Of a DNA stretch of 64,000 bases, positions 44,356-54,175 are shown in pieces. Made by a program: the position numbers and the translations under genes. The notes under the pieces were generated by a model. That model ran no database searches. It was not told the origin of the DNA and saw nothing but the letters and a program-made list of their open reading frames with translations. Origin of the DNA: Leifsonia sp. Root4 (lineage in GTDB: Bacteria; Actinomycetota; Actinomycetes; Actinomycetales; Microbacteriaceae); NCBI RefSeq assembly GCF_001425085.1, contig NZ_LMDN01000001.1, positions 943,100 through 1,007,099 of the forward strand, given 5' to 3'. Within the stretch, counting starts at the first letter, position 1, and every line of letters starts with the position of its first letter.

Positions 44356-46235
44356 CACTGTGCTCCCTGTCTGGAGCCCCAGCGGTGGCTCGTGTCGCTG
44401 GCGTCGGATGCCACGGCTCCGGCCGCGAGCGTCTCGAAGAGTTCGGCGGCGACCGCGTCGTCGATCGTGCTCAGGCGCGCGGAGACGGGACCGGCGACCG
44501 TGTGCAGGTGCACGCCACCGAGACGGAGCTTGCGCTGGATCGGCCCCTGGGTGACGCCGACGCTCTGCATGCGGGCGAACGGCACGAGTGCGAGTTCGCG
44601 CGCGACGACCCCGTGCCGCAGCAGCACCGTGTTCTCGGTGAGCGCGAAACCGGTGCGGCGCCACGAGAACGGTCGCAGCCAGGCCGCACGGCGCGGCGCG
44701 TTCGTGAAGCCATCTGCGCCGCCCTTGGACACGAGGCCGCGCTCGATCAGGCTGGGGATCGCGGCGTCGGCGACGGTCGGCAACTCGAGCTCGGTCGGAG
44801 ACTCGGCCGATGGCCCGGTCGCCAAATCGGCCGGTGGCTCGGCGGGCGGCTCGATCGTGAGGGCCGGTCGCTCGACCGGCTCGACCGGCACGGCGCCGGG
44901 CGCGAGGGCGGTGAACCCGCTCCCGGCGGGGAGGAGCCCGGATTCCGGCAGCAGCAGCGCAAGCACGCGCTCGACGTCATCGATGCGGCCGACCGGCAGC
45001 ACGGTCGTGTTCGAGGCGTTCTGCCCGTTCTGCTGCGAGTGCCCTGCGGTGTTGATGCGGATCGTCCACCAGCCGAATGGGCGCCAGAGCAGCGGCTGGG
45101 TGACGGCGATCGCGTGGATGCGGCCGGGCGGAATCGTCTCGTTGCTCGTCGAGAGCAGGCCGAAGCCGACGCGCACGCCGTCGGCGGTCCCGGCGATCGT
45201 GTAGCGCAGCCCCTTGGTGAAGCGGTTGATGTAGTAGCTGGCACCACCGATGAGGGCTGGCACGAATCCGAAGATGACCCAGTACTGCTGGTTCGCCAGG
45301 GCGATCGGAACGGCGACCACGAGTGCGATCAGCACGAGCGTGAACCCGCTCGCCGCGATCGAGGCGATGAGTCGCAGCGGCGGGATGTGCACGACGGACT
45401 CCGGCGGCGCGGCATCCGGGTCGAGCTCCGGAGCCAGGAACTCGTTGGCCCGCTGGGTGATCAGCGCGCCGGCGGATGCCGCAAGGCCGTGCGCCCCGGT
45501 TGCGTGCGGCACGGCGCCGGGTGTCTCGGGGGCGTGCGAGTCGAGGGCGTGCGCCTCGCCGCTCTGCGCCTGGGCGCCCGCGGCACCGGCCGTGCCGGCT
45601 GCGGGCTCAGCGGACGGTGCCGCCGTGGCTGCTGCCGCGCCCGCTCCGGCACCGGCCGGCGCTGCAGCGTTCTGGCGCATGCCGGATGCCAGCCGCAGGA
45701 TGTCGCGGCGCAGGGCGTCCGTGTGGCTCGACCCCAGGTAGGCCAGCTGCACATTGGCGTCCTGGCCGGCGACGCCGACCTCGAGCTTGGCCGCACCGAA
45801 GATGCGGGGCAGCAGGGGCCTGTCGATGTTGACGCCCTGGATCCGGTCCAGTCTGGCCTTCCTGCTGGTGCGGAACAGGATTCCGCTGCGCACCTCGACG
45901 GCCTCCTCCGTCACCCGGAAGCTGTGCATGCGCCACGAGAGGTAGAAGCCCGCCATCACCACGAGCAGCACGCCGAGGATCGCGAGCAGCGCCCAGCCCA
46001 CGGCGCCGCGGCTGTAGATCTCGTCGATCGGGTCGCCGCCGTAACTCGGAACCCCGAAGAACAGCTCGACCAGGCGCTCGCGCAGATTCGCGATCACGAT
46101 GCCGGTGATGGCGATGAGCGCGACGCCGCCCTTCAAGAGCGGCGTGGCCGGGTGCAGGCGGTGCCACTCGCCGTCGGCGAGGTTCGACACCCCGCGCGGA
46201 GGGATGCCGGGGGCAGCCACGTCGTTCAGGCTCAC
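44355..46235 (-). CDS. Bacterial PH-domain membrane protein (YdbT-like)
   Basis: A 626-residue membrane protein with three bPH2 (DUF304) modules. Transmembrane pairs lie near 35-55/75-98 and 288-330, with PH motifs such as FRVTEEAVEVRSGILFRTSRKARLDRIQGVNI and FALTENTVLLRHGVVARELALVPFARMQSVGV. An Ala/Gly-rich linker (about 190-255) separates modules 1 and 2, and a Pro/Glu-rich linker lies near 455-490. It is paired with the smaller PH gene upstream (overlap 4 bp), as YdbS/YdbT are in Bacillus. Confidence 0.82.
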   Translation of the reverse strand: MSLNDVAAPGIPPRGVSNLADGEWHRLHPATPLLKGGVALIAITGIVIANLRERLVELFFGVPSYGGDPIDEIYSRGAVGWALLAILGVLLVVMAGFYLSWRMHSFRVTEEAVEVRSGILFRTSRKARLDRIQGVNIDRPLLPRIFGAAKLEVGVAGQDANVQLAYLGSSHTDALRRDILRLASGMRQNAAAPAGAGAGAAAATAAPSAEPAAGTAGAAGAQAQSGEAHALDSHAPETPGAVPHATGAHGLAASAGALITQRANEFLAPELDPDAAPPESVVHIPPLRLIASIAASGFTLVLIALVVAVPIALANQQYWVIFGFVPALIGGASYYINRFTKGLRYTIAGTADGVRVGFGLLSTSNETIPPGRIHAIAVTQPLLWRPFGWWTIRINTAGHSQQNGQNASNTTVLPVGRIDDVERVLALLLPESGLLPAGSGFTALAPGAVPVEPVERPALTIEPPAEPPADLATGPSAESPTELELPTVADAAIPSLIERGLVSKGGADGFTNAPRRAAWLRPFSWRRTGFALTENTVLLRHGVVARELALVPFARMQSVGVTQGPIQRKLRLGGVHLHTVAGPVSARLSTIDDAVAAELFETLAAGAVASDASDTSHRWGSRQGAQ

Positions 46236-46824
46236 AGCCCCGCCCGGCGACTCTCGGCCAGTGCGACCAGCCGGTCGCGCAGCGCTTCGGCCTCATCCAT
46301 GGGCAGCCCGGGGATGATGACCCCGGTGGCCGCTGCCGCGGTCACGAACTTCAGCTCGGCCAGGCCGAGCGCCCGCGCAACGGGGCTGCGCGTGATGTCG
46401 ACGAGCTGCATGCGGCCGTAGGGCACAGACACGAAGCGCTGGAACATGATGCCCCGGCGGAACAGCAGGTCATCGGCGCGCAGCTGGTAGCCGATCGAGC
46501 GCACCCGGCGTGGCTCGACGGTCAGCGTCACGATGAACACGGTCGCGATTCCGATCAGGACCCAGAGCGCCCACTGCTGCTCGCCGAGGATCCAGACCGC
46601 CGCGGCACCCGCGCAGAACAGCAAGCCGCCGAACACCGTGCCGACGATCTCCACGACGAGGTACTTCGGCGACACGCGGTGCCAGGCGGCGGGGTCGCCG
46701 AGATCGAGGCGCTGGGCGGCATCCGCCTCGGGCGCAGGGCTCGTTGGCAGCTCGTTCATCGTGGCTTCTCTCACTTCGGCGTTGTTCATGGCGTGATCCG
46801 GATCACGTGCGTCGCGCTCAGGCA
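46232..46824 (-). CDS. Bacterial PH-domain membrane protein (YdbS-like)
   Basis: About 197 residues from ATG 46824, which overlaps the stop of the DUF3180 gene by 7 bp. Two transmembrane helices (about residues 62-85 and 88-106) are followed by the PH motif GYQLRADDLLFRRGIMFQRFVSVPYGRMQLVDI. Internal ATGs at 46789 and 46759 are alternative starts; the last has a weak GAGAAG before it and would give the length usual for YdbS. Confidence 0.78.
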
Positions 46825-47297
46825 TGCGAACCGTGCGGCTGCGGCGCTTCGTTGTCGCGGTCATCCGGCGGGAGCACGCAGAAATACTCGGCGACCAGGC
46901 CGGCGATCAGCAGGATGAGCCCGCCCGCCGCCATTGCGACCGCGAGCCAGAGCGACGTCGTGATGGGGGCGACGGAACGGCTGAGCAGGTAGAACAGGAG
47001 CCCGATCCCCGCACCGGTGAACAGCGCTCCGGAGAACGCGGACGCCTTCGCGAGCACCGCGACACGCATCGCCCGGAATGGGTCGATGTGCACCTTGACG
47101 GTTGCCCGCACGGCGCGTCGGACGGGCCAGGCCAGCAGCACAACGATGACGCCGATGGCGACGAGCGTGAAGCCGAGCGAGATCGGCGGAATGATGATGG
47201 GCAGCCCGGATGCCGCGATCGCCAGCTCGGCGAGGAACGCGACGACTCCGCCGCCGAGGGCGAGCAGCGCCAGCGCCGCGGGCGAGGTGCGCTTCAT
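46818..47297 (-). CDS. DUF3180 membrane protein
   Basis: A 159-residue protein with four transmembrane segments (about 7-30, 33-56, 85-108, 115-140) and a short charged tail. DUF3180 proteins are found downstream of folK in actinobacteria, as here (ATGA overlap with folK). Unknown function. Confidence 0.82.
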   Translation of the reverse strand: MKRTSPAALALLALGGGVVAFLAELAIAASGLPIIIPPISLGFTLVAIGVIVVLLAWPVRRAVRATVKVHIDPFRAMRVAVLAKASAFSGALFTGAGIGLLFYLLSRSVAPITTSLWLAVAMAAGGLILLIAGLVAEYFCVLPPDDRDNEAPQPHGSHA

Positions 47298-47830
47298 CGC
47301 CCCTCCCCCGTCTCGGCGCCTTCAGTCGGCGTCTCCCCCGTCAGCGCGGAGAGCAGCGCGTCGACGCGGCCGCGACCGGGCAGCACGGCATCCGGTTGGA
47401 TCTCCAACCACGGCCGCAGCACGAAGTCGCGCTCGGCCGCCCGCGGGTGCGGCAGCGTGAGCCGTTCGTCGCTCTGCTGCAATTCGGCAAAGGTGATCAG
47501 GTCGAGGTCGAGGGTGCGGTCACCCCAGTGCTCGTCGCGCACGCGCCCATTGGCGTGCTCGATCGCGTTGAGCGCGTCGAGGAGTGCGTGCGGGGGCAGC
47601 GCGCTGAGCACCGTTGCAACGCCGTTCAGGTAGGCGGGCGCATCGGTGTCGACGCCGTGCGGTTTCAGGGCGGGCGTCTCGATGAAGCTCGACACGGCCG
47701 TGAGCTCGACGCCGGGCAGATCGGCGATGGCGCGCACGGCGGCGGCCAGGGTCGCGCGGCGGTCACCGAGGTTCGCGCCGAGGGCGATCACCGCGGGCCC
47801 CTCGGTTGTCTCGACGTTCTGCGCGCTCAT
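47294..47830 (-). CDS. folK: HPPK, 6-hydroxymethyl-dihydropterin pyrophosphokinase
   Basis: A 178-residue folate enzyme starting MSAQNVETTEG. Signatures are VIALGANLGDRRATL, FIETPAL and the pterin/ATP site HWGDRTLDLDLI followed by LPHPRAAERDFVLRPW. A longer in-frame start (48085) would lie inside folB and is rejected. ATGA overlaps join it to folB and to DUF3180. Confidence 0.93.
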   Translation of the reverse strand: MSAQNVETTEGPAVIALGANLGDRRATLAAAVRAIADLPGVELTAVSSFIETPALKPHGVDTDAPAYLNGVATVLSALPPHALLDALNAIEHANGRVRDEHWGDRTLDLDLITFAELQQSDERLTLPHPRAAERDFVLRPWLEIQPDAVLPGRGRVDALLSALTGETPTEGAETGEGR

Positions 47831-48267
47831 GATCGCTCCCTCGTGATCGTCACGGCGACATCGCCGAATGGCACCGCGATCGGCGCATCGGGCTTGTGCA
47901 GGCTGACGCGCACGCGCTGGGCGGCCGGGTGCTCGAGCACGGTTGCCGCGATCCGCTCGACGACGGTTTCGATGAGGTCGACGGGGTCGCGCTGCACGGC
48001 GGCGGCGACCTCCTCCGCGAGCTCGCCATAGTGGATGGTCGCGTCGAGCTCGTCGCCGGCTGCCGCTCTGGCGAAATCGAGCCACACCGTTACATCGACG
48101 ACGAAGAGCTGGCCGTTCGCCCGTTCGAAGTCGAAGACACCATGGTTGGCCTGCACCCGGAGCCCGGTGAGCGTGATGTGGTCCCGCGCACTCCAGTCGA
48201 CGACGGTGCCGCCGGAGGAGAGGGGAGCACCGTCGGAGGAGCTGCGGACTGCGTTCTGATCAGGCAC
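47827..48267 (-). CDS. folB: Dihydroneopterin aldolase
   Basis: A 146-residue aldolase of the tunnel-fold family. Signatures are ITLTGLRVQANHGVFDFERANGQLFVVDVTVWLD, YGELAEEV, DLIETVVERIAA and RVSLHKPDAPI, which include the catalytic Tyr/Lys region. The GTG at 48267 overlaps the folP stop by 8 bp; an upstream ATG at 48309 would extend further into folP. Confidence 0.92.
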   Translation of the reverse strand: MPDQNAVRSSSDGAPLSSGGTVVDWSARDHITLTGLRVQANHGVFDFERANGQLFVVDVTVWLDFARAAAGDELDATIHYGELAEEVAAAVQRDPVDLIETVVERIAATVLEHPAAQRVRVSLHKPDAPIAVPFGDVAVTITRERS

Positions 48268-49117
48268 GTTCTCCACTTTGCCACGAAGCGAGCACTTCGA
48301 GGGCAACACGCGTGCCGGCCACGTCGTGCACCCGCACCGCCCAGGCTCCCGCTTGCGCAGACAGCACGCTCACAACGGCCGTCGGCAAGTCCCGTTCGGC
48401 GGGGGCCGCACCCTCCGGCAACAGCGTTCCGAGGAAGCGTTTCCGCGAGGCGCCGACCAGCACGGGGTAGCCGAGCGCGCGCAATTCGCCGAGCCGGCCG
48501 AGCAGCGCCCAGTTGTGCTCCGCGTTCTTGGCGAAGCCGAGTCCGGGGTCGAGCACGATCTTCTCCGCCGCGACGCCGGCCGCCGTCAACGCGTCAACGC
48601 GGGCGGAGAGCTCCGCGCAGACGTCGGCAACGACGTCGCCGTAGCTGGCCAGCTCCTGCATGTTCTCGGAGTGGCCGCGCCAGTGCATGGCGATGTAGAG
48701 CAGCCCGCTCGCGGCGACGGCGTCGGCCATGGCCGGGTCGGCCAGGCCGCCGGACACGTCGTTGATGATGAGCGCTCCGGCGGATGCCGCCGCGACGGCG
48801 GTCGCCGCGTTCATGGTGTCGACGCTCACCGCGATGCCCGCATCCGCGAGGGCCGCGATGACCGGGATCACCCGAGCCTGTTCCGCTGCCGGATCGACCC
48901 GCGCGGCGCCCGGCCTGGTCGATTCGCCGCCGACGTCGATAATGTGGGCGCCGGATGCCACGAGTTGCCTGGCGTGCGCGAGGGCCGCCACAGGGTCGGC
49001 CCACCGCCCGCCGTCGCTGAAGGAGTCCGGTGTGACGTTGACGATGCCCATGATGAGCGGGGTGGCACCGGCATCCGGCAGGCTAGGCACCGTGCCCGCC
49101 TGCGGTCGAACCCTCAC
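48260..49117 (-). CDS. folP: Dihydropteroate synthase
   Basis: A 285-residue TIM-barrel enzyme that couples pterin and p-aminobenzoate, the sulfonamide target. Motifs in order are GIVNVTPDSFSDGG, IIDVGGESTRPGA, VSVDTMNA, LIINDVSGG, VLDPGLGFAKNAEHNW and VGASRKRFLG. It starts with GTG inside the end of folE (35-bp overlap). Confidence 0.94.
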   Translation of the reverse strand: MRVRPQAGTVPSLPDAGATPLIMGIVNVTPDSFSDGGRWADPVAALAHARQLVASGAHIIDVGGESTRPGAARVDPAAEQARVIPVIAALADAGIAVSVDTMNAATAVAAASAGALIINDVSGGLADPAMADAVAASGLLYIAMHWRGHSENMQELASYGDVVADVCAELSARVDALTAAGVAAEKIVLDPGLGFAKNAEHNWALLGRLGELRALGYPVLVGASRKRFLGTLLPEGAAPAERDLPTAVVSVLSAQAGAWAVRVHDVAGTRVALEVLASWQSGERA

Positions 49118-49721
49118 GCGGGCGCCCGGCGGGGGCCGCGCTGCCGATCAACGCCATCAGCTCGGCGCGGGCCACCGGTTCGGCGAGCTCGCCGCGGCTC
49201 GCGATCGTGACCGTTGAACTGTTCGTCTGGCGGGATCCTCTGGCCACGACGCACCGGTGCACGGCGTCGAGTACGACGAGCACGCCACGCGGGGCGAGGC
49301 CGTCGTTCAGGGCGTCGGCGATCTCCTCGGTGAGGCGCTCCTGCAACTGCGGGCGGGCCGCGAGCGTGTCAACGACGGCCGGAAGCCTGCCGAGACCCAC
49401 GATGCGATCACTCGGGAGGTAGGCGATGTGCACGACACCGACGAAGGGCAGCAGGTGATGTTCGCAGACCGAGCGGAAGTCGATGCCGCGCAGCAGCACG
49501 ACGTCGCTGGTCTGGGGGACGCCGTCGACGTCCTCCCCGATCGGCACCGAGTCGAGCAGGTGCTCGAGCGGGTCCTCGCTGAGTCCACTGAAGAACTCGG
49601 CGTAGGCATCGGCGACGCGGGCCGGTGTCCTGGCCAGCCCCGGCCGCGCCGGGTCCTCACCGATCGCGAGGATGATCTCGCTCACGGCTGCCTCGATGCG
49701 TGCCCTGTCGACTCCGCTCAC
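49083..49721 (-). CDS. folE: GTP cyclohydrolase I
   Basis: A 212-residue enzyme that opens folate synthesis from GTP. The zinc/active-site motif is SVCEHHLLPFVGVVHIAYLPSDRIVGLGRLPAVVD, with the second zinc ligand region in DAVHRCVVARGSRQTNSSTVT. It starts with GTG 9 bp after ftsH. The C-terminal tail (PAGRPREGSTAGGHGA) is longer than usual because it overlaps folP. Confidence 0.94.
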   Translation of the reverse strand: MSGVDRARIEAAVSEIILAIGEDPARPGLARTPARVADAYAEFFSGLSEDPLEHLLDSVPIGEDVDGVPQTSDVVLLRGIDFRSVCEHHLLPFVGVVHIAYLPSDRIVGLGRLPAVVDTLAARPQLQERLTEEIADALNDGLAPRGVLVVLDAVHRCVVARGSRQTNSSTVTIASRGELAEPVARAELMALIGSAAPAGRPREGSTAGGHGA

Positions 49722-49730
49722 GAGCGCCGC

Positions 49731-51758
49731 CTAGGCCGTGGCCGGGCGCGGGTTCGTGGCGCGGGGGTGCTGGTCTGGAGCCTCGACCGCAGCAGCACCC
49801 GAAACATCCTCTGAGAGCACTCCGCCATCGGTGGCGCCCGGGTTCACCGGGGAGGTGAGCACGGGGTAGTCGATCGGCGGCACCGTCGAGAGCGGGCGCT
49901 TGTCGCTCGAGAGCCACTGCGGGCGCTCCGGGAGCTTCCTGACGTCCTTGAAGATCTCGGCGATCTGGTTGTGGTCGAGCGTCTCCTTCTCGAGCAGCTC
50001 CGCGGCCAGTCGGTCGAGGACGTCGCGGTTGTCGTTGAGCACTGCCCAGGCCTCGTCGTGCGCCTGCTCGATCAGGGCACGCACCTCCTGGTCGACGCGT
50101 TCCGCGATGCGCTCGGAGTAGTCACGCTGGTGGCCCATGTCGCGGCCGAGGAACATCTCGCCGCTCGACTGGCCGAGCTTGACGGCGCCGACATCGGTGC
50201 TCATGCCGTACTCGGTCACCATCTTGCGCGCGGTGGCCGTGGCCTTCTCGATGTCGTTCGAGGCCCCGGTGGTCGGGTCGTGGAAGACGATCTCCTCGGC
50301 GACGCGGCCGCCCATGGCGTAGGTGAGCTGGTCGAGCAACTCGTTGCGCGTGATCGAGTACTTGTCTTCGAGTGGCATCACCATCGTGTAGCCGAGGGCG
50401 CGTCCACGGGGAAGGATCGTGATCTTGGTGACCGGGTCCGTGTAGTTCATGGCCGCAGCAGCGAGGGCGTGACCGCCCTCGTGGTACGCCGTGATCATCT
50501 TCTCTTTGTCCTTCATCACGCGCGTGCGGCGCTGCGGGCCGGCGACGACGCGGTCGATGGCCTCGTCGAGGGCACGGTTGTCGATGAGCTGGGCGTGCGA
50601 GCGCGCCGTCAGCAGCGCGGCCTCGTTGAGCACGTTCGCCAGGTCGGCACCGGTGAAACCGGGCGTCTTGCGGGCGACGACCTCGAGGTCGACGCCCTGG
50701 GCGAGCGGCTTGCCGCGGCCATGCACCTCGAGGATCTTCTTGCGGCCCAGCATGTCGGGGGCGTCGACGCCGATCTGGCGGTCGAAACGGCCAGGGCGCA
50801 GCAGCGCGGGGTCGAGGATGTCGGGGCGGTTCGTCGCCGCGATGAGGATGACGTTGGCCTTGGGGTCGAAGCCGTCCATCTCGACGAGCAGCTGGTTGAG
50901 CGTCTGTTCGCGCTCGTCGTGGCCGCCCCCCATACCGGCACCGCGGTGCCGGCCGACGGCATCGATCTCATCGACGAAGATGATGGCCGGGGCGTTCTCC
51001 TTGGCCTGCTGGAACAGGTCGCGAACGCGGCTGGCACCGACACCGACGAACATCTCGACGAAGTCGGATCCGGAGATCGAGTAGAACGGAACGCCTGCCT
51101 CGCCTGCGACGGCGCGGGCGAGAAGCGTCTTGCCTGTTCCCGGAGGGCCGTAAAGCAGCACACCCTTCGGAATGCGGGCTCCGACGGCTTGGAAGCGGGC
51201 CGGGTCCTTGAGGAAGTCTTTGATCTCTTCGAGCTCTTCGATCGCCTCGTCGGCGCCGGCGACATCCTCGAAGGTGACCTTGGGGCTCTCCTTGGAGACG
51301 AGCTTGGCCTTCGACTTGCCGAACTGCATCACCTTGTTGCCGCCGCCCTGCATGCTGGAGAGCATCCACCAGAAGAACAGGCCGATGAGCAGCACGGGGA
51401 GCAGGATGCCGAGCAGCGAGAGCAGCCAGTTGGGCTGCGGAACCTCGTCGTCGAAGCCATCGGCGGGGTCGGCGGCCGTCACGGCGTCGACGACCTCGGT
51501 GCCGCGCGGCGTGACGTAGTAGAACTGCACCTGCTCGCCCAGCTTGGGGTCTGCCTTGGTCAGAGTGAGGTCGACGCGCTGTTCGCCGTCGACGATCTTC
51601 GCACTGGCGACCTTGCCGTCCTTGAGGAACTGCAAGCCCTCCTGGGTGGAGACCTCGCGGAATCCAGACATAGTGATCAGGCTTGACCCGATCCACACGG
51701 CAACAACCGCGAGCACGATGTAGAGCAGCGGACCCCGAAGAAGCTTCTTGACGTTCAT
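49731..51758 (-). CDS. ftsH: ATP-dependent zinc metalloprotease FtsH
   Basis: A 675-residue membrane protease. Two transmembrane helices (about 11-28 and 110-130) flank an extracytoplasmic domain. The AAA module has Walker A GPPGTGKT, Walker [16 protein letters not shown] and SRH. The zinc site is HEGGH in [17 protein letters not shown] Pro-rich actinobacterial tail follows. Gene order tilS-hpt-ftsH-folE is conserved in actinobacteria. An antisense frame of 571 codons is a shadow. Confidence 0.96.
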   Translation of the reverse strand: MNVKKLLRGPLLYIVLAVVAVWIGSSLITMSGFREVSTQEGLQFLKDGKVASAKIVDGEQRVDLTLTKADPKLGEQVQFYYVTPRGTEVVDAVTAADPADGFDDEVPQPNWLLSLLGILLPVLLIGLFFWWMLSSMQGGGNKVMQFGKSKAKLVSKESPKVTFEDVAGADEAIEELEEIKDFLKDPARFQAVGARIPKGVLLYGPPGTGKTLLARAVAGEAGVPFYSISGSDFVEMFVGVGASRVRDLFQQAKENAPAIIFVDEIDAVGRHRGAGMGGGHDEREQTLNQLLVEMDGFDPKANVILIAATNRPDILDPALLRPGRFDRQIGVDAPDMLGRKKILEVHGRGKPLAQGVDLEVVARKTPGFTGADLANVLNEAALLTARSHAQLIDNRALDEAIDRVVAGPQRRTRVMKDKEKMITAYHEGGHALAAAAMNYTDPVTKITILPRGRALGYTMVMPLEDKYSITRNELLDQLTYAMGGRVAEEIVFHDPTTGASNDIEKATATARKMVTEYGMSTDVGAVKLGQSSGEMFLGRDMGHQRDYSERIAERVDQEVRALIEQAHDEAWAVLNDNRDVLDRLAAELLEKETLDHNQIAEIFKDVRKLPERPQWLSSDKRPLSTVPPIDYPVLTSPVNPGATDGGVLSEDVSGAAAVEAPDQHPRATNPRPATA

Positions 51759-51840
51759 GGTGCTGCAAGGCTACCGCGACCGTGCTGCACGATTGCCGCA
51801 TGTTCGCTGCAGGCTCACCGTGTGGCGTTCGCGAACGCAG

Positions 51841-51876
51841 AAACCCCGTGAGCAGCGGTGGCTGTTCCCGGGGTTT
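51841..51876 (-). terminator. Hairpin downstream of hpt
   Basis: AAACCCCG and CGGGGTTT pair around a 20-base loop, 46 bp after the hpt stop. It may end part of the hpt transcripts before ftsH. Confidence 0.5.
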
Positions 51877-51886
51877 CCTGGCTTGA

Positions 51887-51907
51887 GGCTGCTGCCTTTC
51901 GCGACGC
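51887..51907. repeat. Intergenic repeat copy B
   Basis: 21 bases matching 37726-37746 with one C/T difference, again just beyond a minus-strand gene stop (hpt, 51922). Confidence 0.5.
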
Positions 51908-51921
51908 TGACGCCTCGCGAA

Positions 51922-52473
51922 CTAGCTGTAGATGTGGGGCGAGAGGATGCCGACGCTGCGGAGGTTGCGGTACTTCTCGTCGTAGTCGAGGCCGTAGCCG
52001 ACGACGAACTTGTTGGGGATGTCGAAGCCGAGGTACTTGACGTCGATGTCGACGCGGGCTGCCTCCGGCTTGCGCAGCAGCGCGCAGATCTCGACTGACT
52101 CCGGTCCGCGGGACTTGAGGTTGGAGATCAGCCAGCTGAGCGTGAGGCCGGAGTCGATGATGTCTTCGACGATGAGCACCTTGCGCCCGGTCAGGTCGCT
52201 GTCGAGGTCCTTGAGGATGCGCACGACGCCGCTGGACGCGGTGCCGGAGCCGTAGGAGGAGACCGCCATCCAGTCCATCGTCACCTGCATGTCGAGCTCG
52301 CGTGCGAGGTCGGCCATCACCATGACGGCGCCCTTGAGCACCCCGACCAGGAGCACGTTCTCTCCCGCGTAGTCGGCCTCGATCTGGCGGGCCAGTTCGG
52401 CCAGGCGCGTGTGGATCTGCTCTTCCGTCAGCAGAATCTCGTCGAGGTCGCCTGCGAAGTGGTGGGAATCCAT
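51922..52473 (-). CDS. hpt: Hypoxanthine phosphoribosyltransferase
   Basis: A 183-residue purine-salvage enzyme. Motifs are VLLVGVLKGAVMVMADLAREL, the PRPP loop VLIVEDIIDSGLTLSWL, and the C-terminal KFVVGYGLDYDEKYRNL that binds the base. The start ATG is 74 bp after tilS. Confidence 0.95.
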   Translation of the reverse strand: MDSHHFAGDLDEILLTEEQIHTRLAELARQIEADYAGENVLLVGVLKGAVMVMADLARELDMQVTMDWMAVSSYGSGTASSGVVRILKDLDSDLTGRKVLIVEDIIDSGLTLSWLISNLKSRGPESVEICALLRKPEAARVDIDVKYLGFDIPNKFVVGYGLDYDEKYRNLRSVGILSPHIYS

Positions 52474-52547
52474 GGACGTTGATCCGTTCCGGCATCGGCT
52501 GCGCTGATGCCCTGCTGCTGAGCTGTCGTGCGGGGTGGGGGACGAGG

Positions 52548-53546
52548 CTACGCGGCCGTGAAGACGAGGAGCCCGGCGTTCCTCTCAACTCTAATGCCTG
52601 GGAGGTTGAGCGCCTTCTGCCCGTGCCAGTCGGTGACCAGGCGCGCCACCGACAACGTGTGCGCGCGGTCCAGGCTCACCCCGAACTCGCTCTGCACGAC
52701 GAAGCGGATGACGCGCTGCCGAAGCGCGGCCGGGTTCGCGGCGAGGGCGGCAACGGAGACCGCGATGCCGGCCTCGGCCGGCTCACAGATCTCCTCGATG
52801 AACTCGAGCACCATCTCGTCGAGCGCAGCCGAGTCCTCGCGTAACTGCTCGGCCGTGCGGGCGAGCGCCTCAGCGACGCCGGGGCCGAGCTCGGTCTCGA
52901 GCACGGGAAGCACGCTCTGCCGCACCCGCACCCTGGCGTACGCGGGGTCGGCGTTGTGCGGGTCGTGCCACGGCTCGATCCCGGAATCGGCGCAGAACTG
53001 CACGGTGTCGCCGCGGCGGATGCCGAGCAGCGGCCGCAGGTAGCGACCGCTCCTCGGGGCCATGCCGTGCATGCTCGTCGGCCCAGAACCGCGGGCGAGG
53101 CCGAGCAGCACGGTCTCGGCCTGATCGTCAAGGGTGTGAGCCAGCAGGATGCCGACGGCTCCGGTCTCACCGAGCGCACGCTCGAAGGCGTCGTAGCGTG
53201 CCGCCCGCGCTGCGGCCTCCGGCCCGCCCGCGCCACCGTCAACATCCACGCGCATCACGAGCACCGGATCGAGGCCGAGACCGCGCGCCTGCTCCGCCGC
53301 GCGCTCCGCCACGGCATCCGAGCCCGCTTGCAGTCCGTGGTCGACAATCACCGCGCCGGCTCGAGCCCCCGCACGCGGCGCTTCGAACGCCGTCGCGGCG
53401 GCCATGGCGAGGGAGTCGGCACCACCGCTCAGCCCAACGAGCACAAGCGGGGATGCGGCCTCGTCCAGCGTTTCGAGCACCCCGCGCACCGCGCGGCGCA
53501 CATCGGCGATGGCCGGAGTCAGGCGGGGGCGGCGTGCAGAATCCAT
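52548..53546 (-). CDS. tilS: tRNA(Ile)-lysidine synthetase TilS
   Basis: A 332-residue enzyme that modifies tRNA-Ile(CAU) to lysidine. The PP-loop LVGLSGGADSLAMA is near residue 43, followed by VIVDHGLQAGSDAVAE, the AHTLDDQAETVL motif and RPLLGIRRGDT. The C-terminal part is short, as in actinobacteria. A TTG one codon upstream is an alternative start. Divergent from ppa. Confidence 0.93.
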   Translation of the reverse strand: MDSARRPRLTPAIADVRRAVRGVLETLDEAASPLVLVGLSGGADSLAMAAATAFEAPRAGARAGAVIVDHGLQAGSDAVAERAAEQARGLGLDPVLVMRVDVDGGAGGPEAAARAARYDAFERALGETGAVGILLAHTLDDQAETVLLGLARGSGPTSMHGMAPRSGRYLRPLLGIRRGDTVQFCADSGIEPWHDPHNADPAYARVRVRQSVLPVLETELGPGVAEALARTAEQLREDSAALDEMVLEFIEEICEPAEAGIAVSVAALAANPAALRQRVIRFVVQSEFGVSLDRAHTLSVARLVTDWHGQKALNLPGIRVERNAGLLVFTAA

Positions 53547-53628
53547 CAAGTAACCTTATTCCGGACTTTCCCCTCTCGGGGTTTGCGCAGCATCCGCTCA
53601 TTCTTCATGGATACAAGGAGACCCCGCC

Positions 53629-54114
53629 ATGGCCGATTACCTCGCCGTCATTGAGATTCCCAAGGGAAGCCGCAACAAGTACGAAGTTGACCACGAGACC
53701 GGTCGCGTGTTCCTCGACCGCGTGCTCTACACGACCTTCGTGTACCCCACCGACTACGGCTACTTCGAGAACACCCTCGGCCTCGACGGCGACCCCGTCG
53801 ACGTGCTCGTGCTGCTCGACTACCCGCTCTTCCCCGGCGTCGGCGTGAAGGTGCGCCCCGTCGGCGTGTTCAACATGACCGATGACGGCGGCAGCGACGC
53901 CAAGGTCATCGCGGTCCCGGCCGGCGACCCCCGTTGGAACCACATCCAGGACGTCACCGACATCCCCGAGTTCCAGCGCAAGGAGATCGAGCACTTCTTC
54001 GAGCACTACAAGGACCTCGAGCCCGGCAAGTGGGTCAAGACCGAGGGCTGGGGCGACGCCGCCGAGGCCACCGCGATCATCGAGGCCGGAATCGTCGCCT
54101 TCCCCGGCCACTGA
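53629..54114 (+). CDS. ppa: Inorganic pyrophosphatase
   Basis: A 161-residue soluble family I pyrophosphatase. Active-site sequences are [36 protein letters not shown] and [22 protein letters not shown]-type ribosome site (GGAGA) precedes the ATG. It is divergent from tilS and ends at a strong terminator. Confidence 0.96.
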   Translation: MADYLAVIEIPKGSRNKYEVDHETGRVFLDRVLYTTFVYPTDYGYFENTLGLDGDPVDVLVLLDYPLFPGVGVKVRPVGVFNMTDDGGSDAKVIAVPAGDPRWNHIQDVTDIPEFQRKEIEHFFEHYKDLEPGKWVKTEGWGDAAEATAIIEAGIVAFPGH

Positions 54115-54126
54115 CAAACCGCACGA

Positions 54127-54158
54127 AGAAGGGGCACGCCGCATGGCGTGCCCCTTCT
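54127..54158. terminator. Bidirectional terminator between ppa and the NlpC/P60 gene
   Basis: A perfect 14-bp stem AGAAGGGGCACGCC/GGCGTGCCCCTTCT with loop GCAT, 12 bp after ppa and 17 bp beyond the stop of the convergent gene. Confidence 0.8.
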
Positions 54159-54175
54159 CGCGTTAAGCCGACTGT

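Noticed and set aside
49971-51686. 571-codon open frame antisense to ftsH
   Set aside because: FtsH motifs (Walker A, HEGGH) are on the minus strand; the plus frame lacks any family character.
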